A stretch of 37,322 nt of DNA from GH45 sp046704385 (GTDB lineage: Bacteria; Bacteroidota; Bacteroidia; Bacteroidales; SZUA-534), in contig JBJKSB010000067.1 in the NCBI GenBank assembly GCA_046704385.1, positions 1 through 37,322 on the forward strand, given 5' to 3'. Positions 16,302 through 24,644 of this stretch are shown piece by piece; the first letter of the stretch is position 1; each line of letters begins with the position of its first letter. A program made the position numbers and the translations under genes. A model generated the notes under the pieces. That model had not been told where the DNA came from. It made no database searches and was given only the letters and a program-made list of their open reading frames with translations.

Positions 16302-17525
16302 TTAAAGATACCCCAACGAATATTTATCAACCTTTACAAAAGGTGCCACGGCCCGTTCATAAATGCCGTGCATGTAAGCTATAGCCATACCATAATTGGT
16401 TACCGGAATCCCGGAATCTACTGCCGGTTTCAGCCTGCCAATAATTTGCTTTCGCGTAATCATACACCCGCCACACTGAATTACCATGGCATACTCTGTA
16501 ATTTCACCCGGAATATTATTTAGTCCCGCAACTACTTCAAACGAAAGGTTTTTTCCTGTAAAATTGCTTAGCCACCGTGGAATCTTTACCCGGCCAATAT
16601 CATCACATGAAACATGATGGCTGCATGATTCCAGTATAAGTACTTTGTCGCCGTTTTTTAATTTTGACAGATGTGAGGTCCCTTTGAGATAATTCTGAAA
16701 ATCACCTTTATAACGGGCCAGAACTGTACTAAAACTGGTTAAGGGTATATGATCGGGAACTGAGGCTCCGGCTTTCAGAAAAATCTGACTATCACAAATA
16801 GCCAATGATGGTTCTGGTTTCAACCTATTTAACAAGGTATCAACTTCCCGCTCCTTGGTAACCACTGCAACAGCATCGTTGTCCAGAATATCCCGAATTG
16901 CCTGCACCTGGGGTAAAATCAATCTGCCTTCAGGAGCTTCAACATCAATGGGTGTAATTAATAATACCAAATCGCCTTGTTGAATGATATCGCCAACCAG
17001 CGATTTTGACAGGTAAGCAGTTTCCGGAATACCCTTTTGTATCAGATTCACCAGGTAATCCCTGGAATAACCTTCCATTGTGCTAAATTCAACCGGTTCA
17101 ATATTATATTCCAGTTTCAGGGTTTCAACCAGATCATAATTTAATTGCTTAAGATCGGCCTTATTATGAATGGTCAGAAAAGGAACATCAAATTTGTTGA
17201 GTTCGGAAATAATCTTCTTTTCGGGTTCATCAAATTCATTATCCACAAACACGAGTAACGCATAATCGATGGTTTTTATCGCCTCAAGCGTTTTTTTCAC
17301 CCGTTTCTGACCCAGGTCACCGGAATCGTCAATTCCAGCAGTATCAATAATTACTACCGGGCCGATGCCTGGAATTTCAATGCTTTTTTTTACCGGATCA
17401 GTTGTAGTACCCGCCACATCAGAAACAATAGCCAAATCCTGACGTGCAAGGAAATTGATCAGGGAGCTTTTTCCATTATTTCGCCTTCCAAAAATACCAA
17501 TATGTGGTTTTGATTCTTTTCCCAT
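16302..17525 (-). CDS. hydF: [FeFe]-hydrogenase maturation GTPase HydF
   Basis: A 407-residue scaffold GTPase that receives the 2Fe precursor built by HydE and HydG and delivers it to apo-HydA. The GTPase domain (~6-170) shows P-loop GRRNNGKSS (13-21), DTAG (61-64) and NKAD (121-124). A dimerisation domain follows, and the C-terminal [4Fe-4S] domain has CSH (Cys301, His303) and CGGC (Cys351, Cys354), matching the CxH...CGGC pattern of HydF. Length is standard. It sits 44 bases after a 66-residue TerB-like gene with a promoter ahead of both, and is separated from hydE by a terminator, so its expression may be partly independent of hydGE. Confidence 0.96.
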   Translation of the reverse strand: MGKESKPHIGIFGRRNNGKSSLINFLARQDLAIVSDVAGTTTDPVKKSIEIPGIGPVVIIDTAGIDDSGDLGQKRVKKTLEAIKTIDYALLVFVDNEFDEPEKKIISELNKFDVPFLTIHNKADLKQLNYDLVETLKLEYNIEPVEFSTMEGYSRDYLVNLIQKGIPETAYLSKSLVGDIIQQGDLVLLITPIDVEAPEGRLILPQVQAIRDILDNDAVAVVTKEREVDTLLNRLKPEPSLAICDSQIFLKAGASVPDHIPLTSFSTVLARYKGDFQNYLKGTSHLSKLKNGDKVLILESCSHHVSCDDIGRVKIPRWLSNFTGKNLSFEVVAGLNNIPGEITEYAMVIQCGGCMITRKQIIGRLKPAVDSGIPVTNYGMAIAYMHGIYERAVAPFVKVDKYSLGYL

Positions 17526-17569
17526 AATCCAGGGTAATATAAAATCATCAGAAACCTGCCGAAGTAATA

Positions 17570-17770
17570 TTACTTGTTGGTAAAAATTACAGTTTTATTC
17601 TCAATTAACTGCTGAAGTTCTTTTAAAAGCGCCTTTTCCTGATGATCAACATGACCATCTTCGTGCGAAAGTTCTATTATTGCATCATATTCTTCGGCAG
17701 TAATCTTACCGTCTTCAATAGCCTGGTGAATTAACAAACGTAATTTTTCGCCACTTTTACTTAGTCCCAT
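17570..17770 (-). CDS. Small TerB-like/EF-hand-like helical protein upstream of hydF
   Basis: A 66-residue protein. Two similar helix-loop-helix units are visible: EDGKITAEEYDAII (about 19-32) and EDGHVDHQEKALLKEL (about 37-52). Each follows the DG-x-(I/V)-x-x-x-E pattern seen in TerB-like and degenerate EF-hand domains, but the earlier Asp ligands of a full EF-hand loop are absent. No signal or membrane segment. The function is unknown. With 44 bases to hydF and one promoter ahead of both, it is probably cotranscribed with hydF. Confidence 0.7.
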   Translation of the reverse strand: MGLSKSGEKLRLLIHQAIEDGKITAEEYDAIIELSHEDGHVDHQEKALLKELQQLIENKTVIFTNK

Positions 17771-17800
17771 AGATTTATAATTATAATATTAAACTTTATA

Positions 17801-17808
17801 CAAATATA
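17801..17808 (-). promoter_or_regulatory. -7 box for the TerB-like gene and hydF
   Basis: On the minus strand bases 17808 to 17801 read TATATTTG, an exact TAnnTTTG, 30 bases before the ATG at 17770. No clear -33 TTG lies 19-21 bases upstream. Confidence 0.45.
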
Positions 17809-17891
17809 ACAGAAGAGCTTTTTAACTCTCTATATTTAGCTATATATAATTTGATTCAGAATAAAAAATCCTTTGCTTATCACTTTTCAAT

Positions 17892-17939
17892 CCGATGCCT
17901 ATAAGTTTCTAAACCGATGCGCATAAAAAAATCCGATGC
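17892..17939. repeat. Three copies of CCGATGC
   Basis: CCGATGC occurs at 17892-17898, 17914-17920 and 17933-17939, 22 and 19 bases apart, each followed by CTA, GCA or ATA plus A/T-rich sequence. The third copy forms one arm of the terminator hairpin. It could be a binding-site array or a by-product of local duplication. Confidence 0.55.
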
Positions 17940-17949
17940 ATATCGGATT
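17924..17949 (-). terminator. Rho-independent terminator between the hydGE/small-ORF unit and hydF
   Basis: Arms AATCCGAT (17930-17937) and ATCGGATT (17942-17949) enclose a 4-base loop. Read on the minus strand, the stem runs straight into six or more T residues (complement of the A run 17924-17930). It lies 94 bases after the small-ORF stop. Confidence 0.78.
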
Positions 17950-18042
17950 CATAATTGATATCCAAAAAATACCCGGGCTTTTCCCTAATGGAATTACCAC
18001 AGGCATAATCTTCCAAATCTAACTCATTAAAGGTATATTCGT

Positions 18043-18204
18043 TTAGTATTCTTCAACGTAGTTATTAAAATCTTCGGGTTCATTAAATTGTTCCCAACCG
18101 GTATCGGGTAATTCCGGCTCGTTTTGCTCAGTATAACTATTCATATTTATCAATTGCACACTGTCAATCAATTGAGCATCGGGTACAGATATTATTTTGT
18201 CCAT
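18043..18204 (-). CDS. 53-residue acidic small protein between hydE and hydF
   Basis: An ATG at 18204 opens 53 codons to a TAA at 18045-18043. The product (MDKIISVPDAQL... ending NNYVEEY) has 13 acidic and one basic residue, no cysteine, no signal peptide and no membrane segment. It fills part of an otherwise gene-free 588-base gap, lies on the same strand as the hyd genes and is followed by a good terminator, all of which favours a real gene. Against it are the short length and an A/T-rich leader without a Shine-Dalgarno sequence. No family is recognised. Confidence 0.5.
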   Translation of the reverse strand: MDKIISVPDAQLIDSVQLINMNSYTEQNEPELPDTGWEQFNEPEDFNNYVEEY

Positions 18205-18251
18205 AATAATAAAATAAAAGGTTCATAATACTTTAACCTTGGTCCAGAAGT

Positions 18252-18265
18252 ATCTGAAATCAGAT
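18252..18265. promoter_or_regulatory. Palindrome upstream of the small ORF
   Basis: ATCTGA (18252-18257) and TCAGAT (18260-18265) form an inverted repeat with a 2-base centre, 48 bases before the small-ORF start. The size suits a dimeric regulator, but this may be chance. Confidence 0.22.
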
Positions 18266-18358
18266 TATTGTTACTTAGTCGCAGGTTATGCTTCTTAGAT
18301 TATAATACAGGCAAAAGGTTGCTTACCCTACTGTTTTATTAAATTATTTTCTGGATTT

Positions 18359-19444
18359 TTAAGAGGAAGTTCTTTTATAAAAATGCCTTGAATCACCCCA
18401 CTCGCCATAACCAATCAATGCATCAGCCAATTGAATTCTTACATCAAGGCATTGTATGCAATCCTGGGGTTCTTCATCCACACAAGGTTTATTATTATAG
18501 AGCTTATAATTATTTCGGTAAGTACCCGGAGTAATATTGGGCATTATTATATTAGCACCGACTTTTACTGCCTTTTCCCGGCCTAACGGGTCAATGGCCT
18601 GTAAAGCCGTTGCGGCAGCAATATTAATATCAGGCATTACAATCCGCAGCGTGGCAATCATCCGTAGTGCCAGATTAAATCGTTCTTTTAAAGGTACTAA
18701 TTCACTACTGTAATTAAATATTGGTGTATCAGGATGTTCAATATATGGACCCATTCCCACCATATCGATATCTATATCGCGCATAAAAATAATATCATCT
18801 GCCAGGTGGTCGATGGTTTGAAAAGGCAGAGCTATCATCACTCCTGTTCCCGTTTGATAACCAATTCTTTTTAATGAATGCAAACATTGCAATCTTTTTT
18901 GGTAATTATGCAAATCATTATCGGGATGCAGTTTGTGGTACAAATCCTGATTGCTGGTTTCAATACGCAATAAATACCTGTGTGCCCCTGCGTTAAACCA
19001 TTTCTGATACGTGCTTTCTGTTTGTTCTCCTAATGAAAGGGTTATTCCCAATTCCCCGTTTGTTAATTTTTTAATTTCAAGTAATATTTTTTCTATCCTG
19101 TTTGTAAATGCCGGTGAACTTATTTCACCACTTTGCATTACAAACGATCCATAATTGTTTTTATGAGCAAATAAAGCAGCCTGAATGATCTGATCGTCGC
19201 TTAAATTAAATCGTTCTACCTTGGAATTACTTTTCCTGATTCCACAATAATAACAATCCTTTTCACAAATATTTGAAAACTCTACCAAGCCCCGATAATA
19301 AACCTTTTTACCAACCTCCGATTCTTTTATTTCCTTGGCTTTTGCGAACAGGAGTTTTTCATCATCGACATAGGCTGAAAGCATGGTAATAATGTCATCT
19401 TTCGTGAATTTAATTTGTGAAAGAATATCTTGAATTTTTCTCAT
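18359..19444 (-). CDS. hydE: [FeFe]-hydrogenase H-cluster radical SAM maturase HydE
   Basis: A 361-residue radical SAM enzyme that, in the known pathway, acts on the Fe(CO)2(CN)cysteine complex from HydG to build the 2Fe subcluster with its azadithiolate bridge. The SAM-cluster motif is CEKDCYYC (Cys60, Cys64, Cys67). GVMIALPFQT (201-210) and GMGPYIEHPDTP (230-241) are HydE/BioB-type blocks. The optional second cluster is present as Cys321, Cys329 and Cys332 (C-x7-C-x2-C). Length is normal. It lies 70 bases after hydG on the same strand, probably one transcript. Confidence 0.96.
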   Translation of the reverse strand: MRKIQDILSQIKFTKDDIITMLSAYVDDEKLLFAKAKEIKESEVGKKVYYRGLVEFSNICEKDCYYCGIRKSNSKVERFNLSDDQIIQAALFAHKNNYGSFVMQSGEISSPAFTNRIEKILLEIKKLTNGELGITLSLGEQTESTYQKWFNAGAHRYLLRIETSNQDLYHKLHPDNDLHNYQKRLQCLHSLKRIGYQTGTGVMIALPFQTIDHLADDIIFMRDIDIDMVGMGPYIEHPDTPIFNYSSELVPLKERFNLALRMIATLRIVMPDINIAAATALQAIDPLGREKAVKVGANIIMPNITPGTYRNNYKLYNNKPCVDEEPQDCIQCLDVRIQLADALIGYGEWGDSRHFYKRTSS

Positions 19445-19514
19445 TTAAAATATAATGTCCATTTTATCACCCTTTTGGCTCCCGAAGCAAGTTTACTTTT
19501 TATTGTTCCTCTTT

Positions 19515-20939
19515 TTAAAAATACAAATCCCTCTCCCCGGCTTTAACTTTTTCAAGTTTTTCCATCAGGGAGGTTTTTATTTTGCCCTCTTCCATATCTG
19601 CCAGGTTCCGGCTGATCACCTGTTCCCCTTTTGCCTTCACAGTTGGGGATGCATAATCTTCCATATATTCAGCCAGTGTTAACATGGCATTGGGGGTGCA
19701 GTACTTTTTAATAAATCCCGGAACCGAAAATTCCATAAAGTGTTCGCCGGTACGTCCCACCCGGTAACATGCGGTACAAAACGACGGGATATAATCCTTG
19801 TCCAGTAATTCGTCAATTACTTCGCTCAACAATCGGTTATCATTAATTTTAAATTGCTCTTTATCTAAATCCTGCAAATCTTCTTTTTTGGAATAGGCAC
19901 CCATTTCAATTTTTGTTCCCCCATCAATTTGCGAAACACCAAAACTCATTATTTCCTGACGGATGTGAACCGGCTCACGAGCCGTTAAAATCAAGCCGGT
20001 ATAAGGCACTGCCAATCGTAAAATGGCCACCAGGCGGGTAAAATCTTCATCTGAAACGCGCCATTTGTCAACAATTTCGTAATCGCTGGCATCTTTAATC
20101 CTCGGGAACGAAATTGTATGCGGCCCTACATTGTAGCAAGCCTCGAAGTGGTTCACGTGCCTGATTAACGACAGTAATTCAAAACGCCAGTCGTACAATC
20201 CAAATAATGCACCGATTCCAACATCATCAATACCGGCTTCCTGGGCACGGTCAAGACCGGTCAACCGATAATTGTAATCGGCCTTTTTGCCTGCCAGGTG
20301 GACACTGTTATAGGTGCCACGGTGATAGGTTTCCTGGAAAATCTGGTAGGTCCCAATGCCAGCTTCATGCACGGTTCTAAAATCTTCAATTTCCAAGGGA
20401 GCGGCATTTATGTTTACTCTACGAATCTCACCGTTACCCTTTTTTACTTTATAAACCGTCCGAACTGAATCTGCAATAAACTCAGCATTATATTTAGGGT
20501 GCTCCCCATAAACCAGTATCAAACGCTTTTGTCCGTTTTCTTCAAGTGCCTCCACTTCATTAATAAGTTGTTCTTCGGTAAGTGTGGTCCGTACCTGTTT
20601 CCTGTTGGTAGTTCTGAACCCGCAGTATTTACAATTATTGGTGCAATAATTACCAACGTACAGGGGCGCAAACAGAACAATACGCTTCCCGTAAACCTTT
20701 TCCTTTAATTCTTTGGCACCAAGTTTAATCTCCTCTATCAATTCAGGATCGGTAGCATTTATCAATACTGCTGTTTCTTCAAGGCTTAGCCGGTTTTTAG
20801 CTAACGATTTTGCAATTACTTCCTTCACCCTTTCCCTGGTGGGATTTGTGTTTTTAATAAAACTGTGAATTTCATCTTCGTCAATAAACGGCTTCATACG
20901 TTCATCGGCAATACTGTATTTATCAGGATGATAGATCAT
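19515..20939 (-). CDS. hydG: [FeFe]-hydrogenase maturase HydG (radical SAM tyrosine lyase)
   Basis: A 474-residue radical SAM lyase that splits tyrosine to p-cresol and the CO and cyanide ligands of the H-cluster. The SAM-cluster motif is CTNNCKYC (Cys99, Cys103, Cys106) in the TIM barrel. The auxiliary cluster that makes the Fe(CO)2CN synthon is bound by CTAC (Cys388, Cys391) and Cys414, giving C-x2-C-x22-C, diagnostic of HydG over ThiH. Blocks NINAAPLEIEDFRTV and FQETYHRGTYNSVH are also HydG/ThiH type. It is the first gene of the hyd cluster. The 324-base gap upstream should hold its promoter, but no exact TAnnTTTG was found there. Confidence 0.97.
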   Translation of the reverse strand: MIYHPDKYSIADERMKPFIDEDEIHSFIKNTNPTRERVKEVIAKSLAKNRLSLEETAVLINATDPELIEEIKLGAKELKEKVYGKRIVLFAPLYVGNYCTNNCKYCGFRTTNRKQVRTTLTEEQLINEVEALEENGQKRLILVYGEHPKYNAEFIADSVRTVYKVKKGNGEIRRVNINAAPLEIEDFRTVHEAGIGTYQIFQETYHRGTYNSVHLAGKKADYNYRLTGLDRAQEAGIDDVGIGALFGLYDWRFELLSLIRHVNHFEACYNVGPHTISFPRIKDASDYEIVDKWRVSDEDFTRLVAILRLAVPYTGLILTAREPVHIRQEIMSFGVSQIDGGTKIEMGAYSKKEDLQDLDKEQFKINDNRLLSEVIDELLDKDYIPSFCTACYRVGRTGEHFMEFSVPGFIKKYCTPNAMLTLAEYMEDYASPTVKAKGEQVISRNLADMEEGKIKTSLMEKLEKVKAGERDLYF

Positions 20940-21263
20940 AAGTTAAACTTTTAGATTTCAGACATTAGATTACAGACTTTTCATCTTAATCATTTTTTAC
21001 TCTGATCCTAAAGACAAATTAAGGAAAGGAAAATTGAAAGTACTTTGCTAACTAATTTCGACCTTCATCATTCGATGTTCGATATTCGAACATTATATTT
21101 TCTTTTCCGTCAGATATTCCTCCGGATCCGATATTCAGAATGTTTTCCTCAACTTAAGAATAATCCTCAGTCTCAGATTTTACTCCACAAATATACATAT
21201 TGAGACTGATAGCACTGTGCAATTTATGTTACTCTTTGACAGAAAAGCTGATGATTTTTATCA
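20940..21263. repeat. Gene-free stretch with short degenerate repeats and palindromes upstream of hydG
   Basis: No ORF is supported in this 324-base gap. It holds two similar units AGATTTCAGAC and AGATTACAGAC (about 20954-20976), a tandem of TTCGA units (TTCGATG, TTCGATA, TTCGAAC, 21071-21091) that makes the palindrome ATGTTCGA-TAT-TCGAACAT (21075-21093), and a distant inverted pair TCAGTCTCA (21167-21175) / TGAGACTGA (21201-21209). A weak -7-like TTAATTTG lies at 21022-21015 on the minus strand. Any of these could regulate hydG, but none is a recognised operator. Confidence 0.45.
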
Positions 21264-23624
21264 TTAAAACTTTAATGTGTAAGAAATTGAAGGAATTATA
21301 GGTAAGAAACTCCCATACTTGAACGATGGAGGATAATTTGAACTATAATAAATGTAAACCGGATTCTTTCTATTATAAAGATTATAAACATCAAAACTCC
21401 AAAAATTTTCTCCCAATCGATTGTTGCTTTTGTAATGAATTCCCACATCTAACCGATGATATGCTGGTAATCGATAGTTATTTTTAGAAGGATAATTATA
21501 AACAACATCTCCAATTTCTGAAATGGTATTATACATGTTTATTCCGGCTAAATATTTATCTGTAAATAAGGTCACCGGATATCCGGAACCCAACACCCAA
21601 AGAGCTGAAAAATCCCATTTTAAATTTATTTGCCATGAAAGAGAAACTGACAGATCATGTAACCTATCATATTTAAATGGGAAATTTTTCCCATTATTTA
21701 AGTCTTTAAATTGCCTGTCTGCCGACGATAAGGTATACGAAATCAATCCCTTTAATTTACCCTGCTGTTTTTGAGCTAAAAGTTCAATTCCTTTGGCTTT
21801 GCCCGAACCTTGTGTAATTTTATCATACCAAGGAATAAAATCGGTAGCAACCGAAGCTCCATTTCTTAATTCAACAGTATTTTTCATCCATTTCTGATAT
21901 ACCTCAAAATTAAATATCCATTTATCTTCGTTTTGATAAGTAAAACCAACATTTAATTGATCTGATTGGAGCGGCTTTACTCCTTTTAATGCCGGAACCC
22001 AAATATCTGTTGGCAAAGTAATTCCTGAACTACTTAACAAATGCATGTATTGATTCATTCGAGAATACCCGGCTTTAATAACAGAATTTTTGGTTAATAA
22101 ATAATTCGCACTGATTCTGGGTTCTATATTCCAATCAAAGTTATTTTCCCAGGACATTCCAGTCATTCTTGTACCGATAATAGCCTTAATTTTTGGTGTA
22201 ACATCCATATTATCTTCGATATAAATGAAAGATTCATGGGCAAACACCAAATTATTTACAAAACTTGTATCTACAATTGTGTTTAATTCTTCATCAACAA
22301 AATGATAATTTTTTTCGCCTGGATTAAAAATATGATAAGTATCTCCAAATCCAAACCTGAAAGTTTGTTTATCTGAAAACAAATAATCAAAATCTGTTTT
22401 TGCTATTATGTCTGAAATTTCAGATAAATAAGTTGCCAAATAGGTTCTTTCTGTTTTGATTCCATTGGTTAAAACCTCGTTAACACTATGATATTTATTA
22501 TTCGAGAAATAATTATAAATACTATAGGCAAGGGTTGTATTTATAAACAAATTACTGTGAAAAACATGGTTATAGCGAAGAGAAGCAATGGCATTTCCCC
22601 ACCCGGAAGTTTCCTTTTTCATTTCAGAGAACGATTCAACAGTTCCGAGATTTTCTTCAAAAACATCAGTGTTTTGGATATTATCCTTACCATTATAAAT
22701 GTTAATAAATAATTTATCTTTTTCAGAAAAAGTATGTGAAAGTTTTAGATTCAAATCATAAAAATTGTAATCAGGGAATGCACTATTTAATGAACCCATA
22801 CTTTTTAAAGGCTTTGCCACTAAATCAAAATAAGACCTTCGGGCAGAAAGTAAAAAAGTTGTTTTTTTCGACAAAAGAGGACCTTGTAAGGTAAATTGAG
22901 AAGAAATGAGACCAATTGAAATGGTTCCCATAATTTTCTGGTTATTTCCATCTAAACTACGCACGTCAACTATGGAAGAAGTTCGTCCTCCGTATTTTGC
23001 TGAAAAACATCCCTTTATTAATTTTATATCTTTAACTGCCTGATTGTTAAATGCACTAAAGAAACCATATAAATGACTAACATTATAAATTGGCACATCA
23101 TCTAACATAAAAAGATTTTCTCCACTTCCTCCTCCCCGAACAAAAATTCCGGTTGATCCCTCTATTCCTCCCTTAATTCCGGGTTGAATCTGTATTGCCT
23201 TTATTAAATCCGGTTCTCCAATTACTGGTGACAAGGTTAAGCTTTTTACCGGGATTACTGAAAGACCCAAAGGAGTACATTTATTTTGATAGACAGATTG
23301 TGACTCAATCACAACTTCTGAAATCTCATTTACGGTATTTATGGTAATTTCAAACAACGTATCCTGTTTAAATTCCAAATTATAAGCTTGTGATAAAGAA
23401 CCTACATAGGTTGCCTGAATTGAAACAGTGTTATTTGGCAACTTCAAACAAAAAAAACCATAATTATTTGTTGATGTTACTATACCACTTACCTTATCTA
23501 AAACATAGGCTCCGATTATCCGTTCACCTGAATTTGCATCAATTACATAACCGGAAATACTAACTTGCTGTGAACAAACAATTTGTACAATAAAAAAAAT
23601 TATAAGGGTTAATTTGAATTTCAT
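21264..23624 (-). CDS. TonB-dependent receptor with carboxypeptidase-like N-terminal domain
   Basis: A 786-residue outer-membrane transporter. Signal peptide 1-18 (VCS-Q), then a CarboxypepD_reg-like beta-sandwich (~20-100, GYVIDANSGERIIGAYVLD), then the plug (~105-225) with PDLIKAIQIQPGIKGG and RGGGSGENLFMLDDVPIYN (163-181), and a beta-barrel to the C-terminal PSISYTLKF. At 786 residues it is shorter than SusC proteins and lacks a SusD partner, so it is of the smaller class that pairs with DUF4249 lipoproteins. It begins 15 bases after the DUF4249 stop. Substrate unknown; siderophores, peptides or vitamins are all possible. Confidence 0.93.
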   Translation of the reverse strand: MKFKLTLIIFFIVQIVCSQQVSISGYVIDANSGERIIGAYVLDKVSGIVTSTNNYGFFCLKLPNNTVSIQATYVGSLSQAYNLEFKQDTLFEITINTVNEISEVVIESQSVYQNKCTPLGLSVIPVKSLTLSPVIGEPDLIKAIQIQPGIKGGIEGSTGIFVRGGGSGENLFMLDDVPIYNVSHLYGFFSAFNNQAVKDIKLIKGCFSAKYGGRTSSIVDVRSLDGNNQKIMGTISIGLISSQFTLQGPLLSKKTTFLLSARRSYFDLVAKPLKSMGSLNSAFPDYNFYDLNLKLSHTFSEKDKLFINIYNGKDNIQNTDVFEENLGTVESFSEMKKETSGWGNAIASLRYNHVFHSNLFINTTLAYSIYNYFSNNKYHSVNEVLTNGIKTERTYLATYLSEISDIIAKTDFDYLFSDKQTFRFGFGDTYHIFNPGEKNYHFVDEELNTIVDTSFVNNLVFAHESFIYIEDNMDVTPKIKAIIGTRMTGMSWENNFDWNIEPRISANYLLTKNSVIKAGYSRMNQYMHLLSSSGITLPTDIWVPALKGVKPLQSDQLNVGFTYQNEDKWIFNFEVYQKWMKNTVELRNGASVATDFIPWYDKITQGSGKAKGIELLAQKQQGKLKGLISYTLSSADRQFKDLNNGKNFPFKYDRLHDLSVSLSWQINLKWDFSALWVLGSGYPVTLFTDKYLAGINMYNTISEIGDVVYNYPSKNNYRLPAYHRLDVGIHYKSNNRLGENFWSFDVYNLYNRKNPVYIYYSSNYPPSFKYGSFLPIIPSISYTLKF

Positions 23625-23639
23625 GTCAATTTGTGAAAA

Positions 23640-24581
23640 TTAGTATTTAAAAACTAAGGAATCAGTTGTTACTGCCGCACCTGCAAATATTCCATAGCCT
23701 CCTTCAACATTTGAATAAACCTGAGCTGGCTCTGCTAAAGGATTCCGATAGTTTTTATAAAAAAGATTCAATGTTTGAATGTATGTGAAATATTCTTTAT
23801 TCATAGAGTACAAACGGAAATATATTGTAGCCTTTCCATGGGGATTATAAGGGTCTGCCTCGCCTCTAAAAGGATAGCCAATATCCTGACATTTTATTTC
23901 CAAAGGCAAAGTAAATTCTTTTCCATTGATACTTTTATCAGAAAATACTACAGCCTTTGTTCCTAATCCATCTTTAATCTCTTCTTCTACAACACTGTGA
24001 CCACAAATAAATGCAAGGTTCTTAAAATATCCCCATTCGGTTGAATGCAGGATTACCTGGAGCATATAAAAATTTTCTTCAGCCTGAGGATCTATAAATG
24101 AAAGCTGGCATAAAAACCCTAGATTGCTGATTTCCGGATTTTCGACCTCGGGATATACAATACGGGTGGTATCCAACTTTGCAATCTTTACCATCCCTGG
24201 AATGGTTGTATTAGCAACCACAGTTTGCATTTCAGGACATTGCACTTCAATTTCATACTCAAACCCTGCTTCAGGCAACATGTCTTTGGAGTAATAATTT
24301 GTCGGCCAAAATAACAGATCATCTAAATAAAGCCTGGGTTGCCTGGCCAGCAAACAATCCGCTATTTCACCATGACGAATCGTTACTATTGCATCTTGTA
24401 TCCATTCGTTATATTCATTAGCACTTATTGGAGAACTTCTGGTAATTGTAACTCCAAATAAACTATCAGTTGTAATTAAAGCATTTATTACAATTTTTGA
24501 GGATTCGCTATTTAAGGCTGGTAGTTTTGATTGGCATGCAAATAAAAACAGCCAACAAACAAATAATAAATTATTTTTCAT
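23640..24581 (-). CDS. DUF4249 lipoprotein, partner of the TonB-dependent receptor
   Basis: A 313-residue lipoprotein with lipobox LFAC (Cys16). The sequence follows the DUF4249 pattern: SSKIVINALITTDSLFGVTITRSSPI at the start of the mature part, an AIVTIRHGE segment, YEIEVQCPEMQTVVANTTIPGMV in the middle and YFRLYSMNKEYFTYIQTLNLFYKNY with NPLAEPAQVYSNVEGGYGIFAGAAV near the end. DUF4249 genes commonly precede TonB-dependent receptors in Bacteroidota, and here the receptor follows after 15 bases. It probably acts as a surface lipoprotein lid or capture subunit for the receptor (inference). Confidence 0.9.
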   Translation of the reverse strand: MKNNLLFVCWLFLFACQSKLPALNSESSKIVINALITTDSLFGVTITRSSPISANEYNEWIQDAIVTIRHGEIADCLLARQPRLYLDDLLFWPTNYYSKDMLPEAGFEYEIEVQCPEMQTVVANTTIPGMVKIAKLDTTRIVYPEVENPEISNLGFLCQLSFIDPQAEENFYMLQVILHSTEWGYFKNLAFICGHSVVEEEIKDGLGTKAVVFSDKSINGKEFTLPLEIKCQDIGYPFRGEADPYNPHGKATIYFRLYSMNKEYFTYIQTLNLFYKNYRNPLAEPAQVYSNVEGGYGIFAGAAVTTDSLVFKY

Positions 24582-24599
24582 CTAAATGCTGTTAAAATA

Positions 24600-24633
24600 C
24601 TGTTCAGGTTGCACCTTGCTGCAACCAGAACAG
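24600..24633 (-). terminator. Hairpin between the ChW-repeat ORF and the DUF4249 gene
   Basis: CTGTTC-A-GGTTGC (24600-24612) pairs with GCAACC-A-GAACAG (24621-24633), 12 bp with one A-A mismatch and an 8-base loop. On the minus strand it is followed only by TATTTTAA, so it may be a leaky terminator or attenuator ahead of the DUF4249/receptor pair. Confidence 0.45.
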
Positions 24634-24644
24634 CAATTAAAATC

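Noticed and set aside
17892..17949. CCGATGC array as a CRISPR remnant
   Set aside because: Repeat units are only 7 bases, spacers 12-15 bases, and no cas genes are nearby.
18218..18240. Hairpin AAGGTT/AACCTT as a terminator after hydE
   Set aside because: Only six pairs with an 11-base loop, and the T-rich tract overlaps the start of the 53-residue ORF; too weak to call.
21264..24581. SusC/SusD polysaccharide utilisation pair
   Set aside because: The receptor is too short for SusC, and its partner matches DUF4249 and not SusD; the only glycosidase (GH3) is far away.
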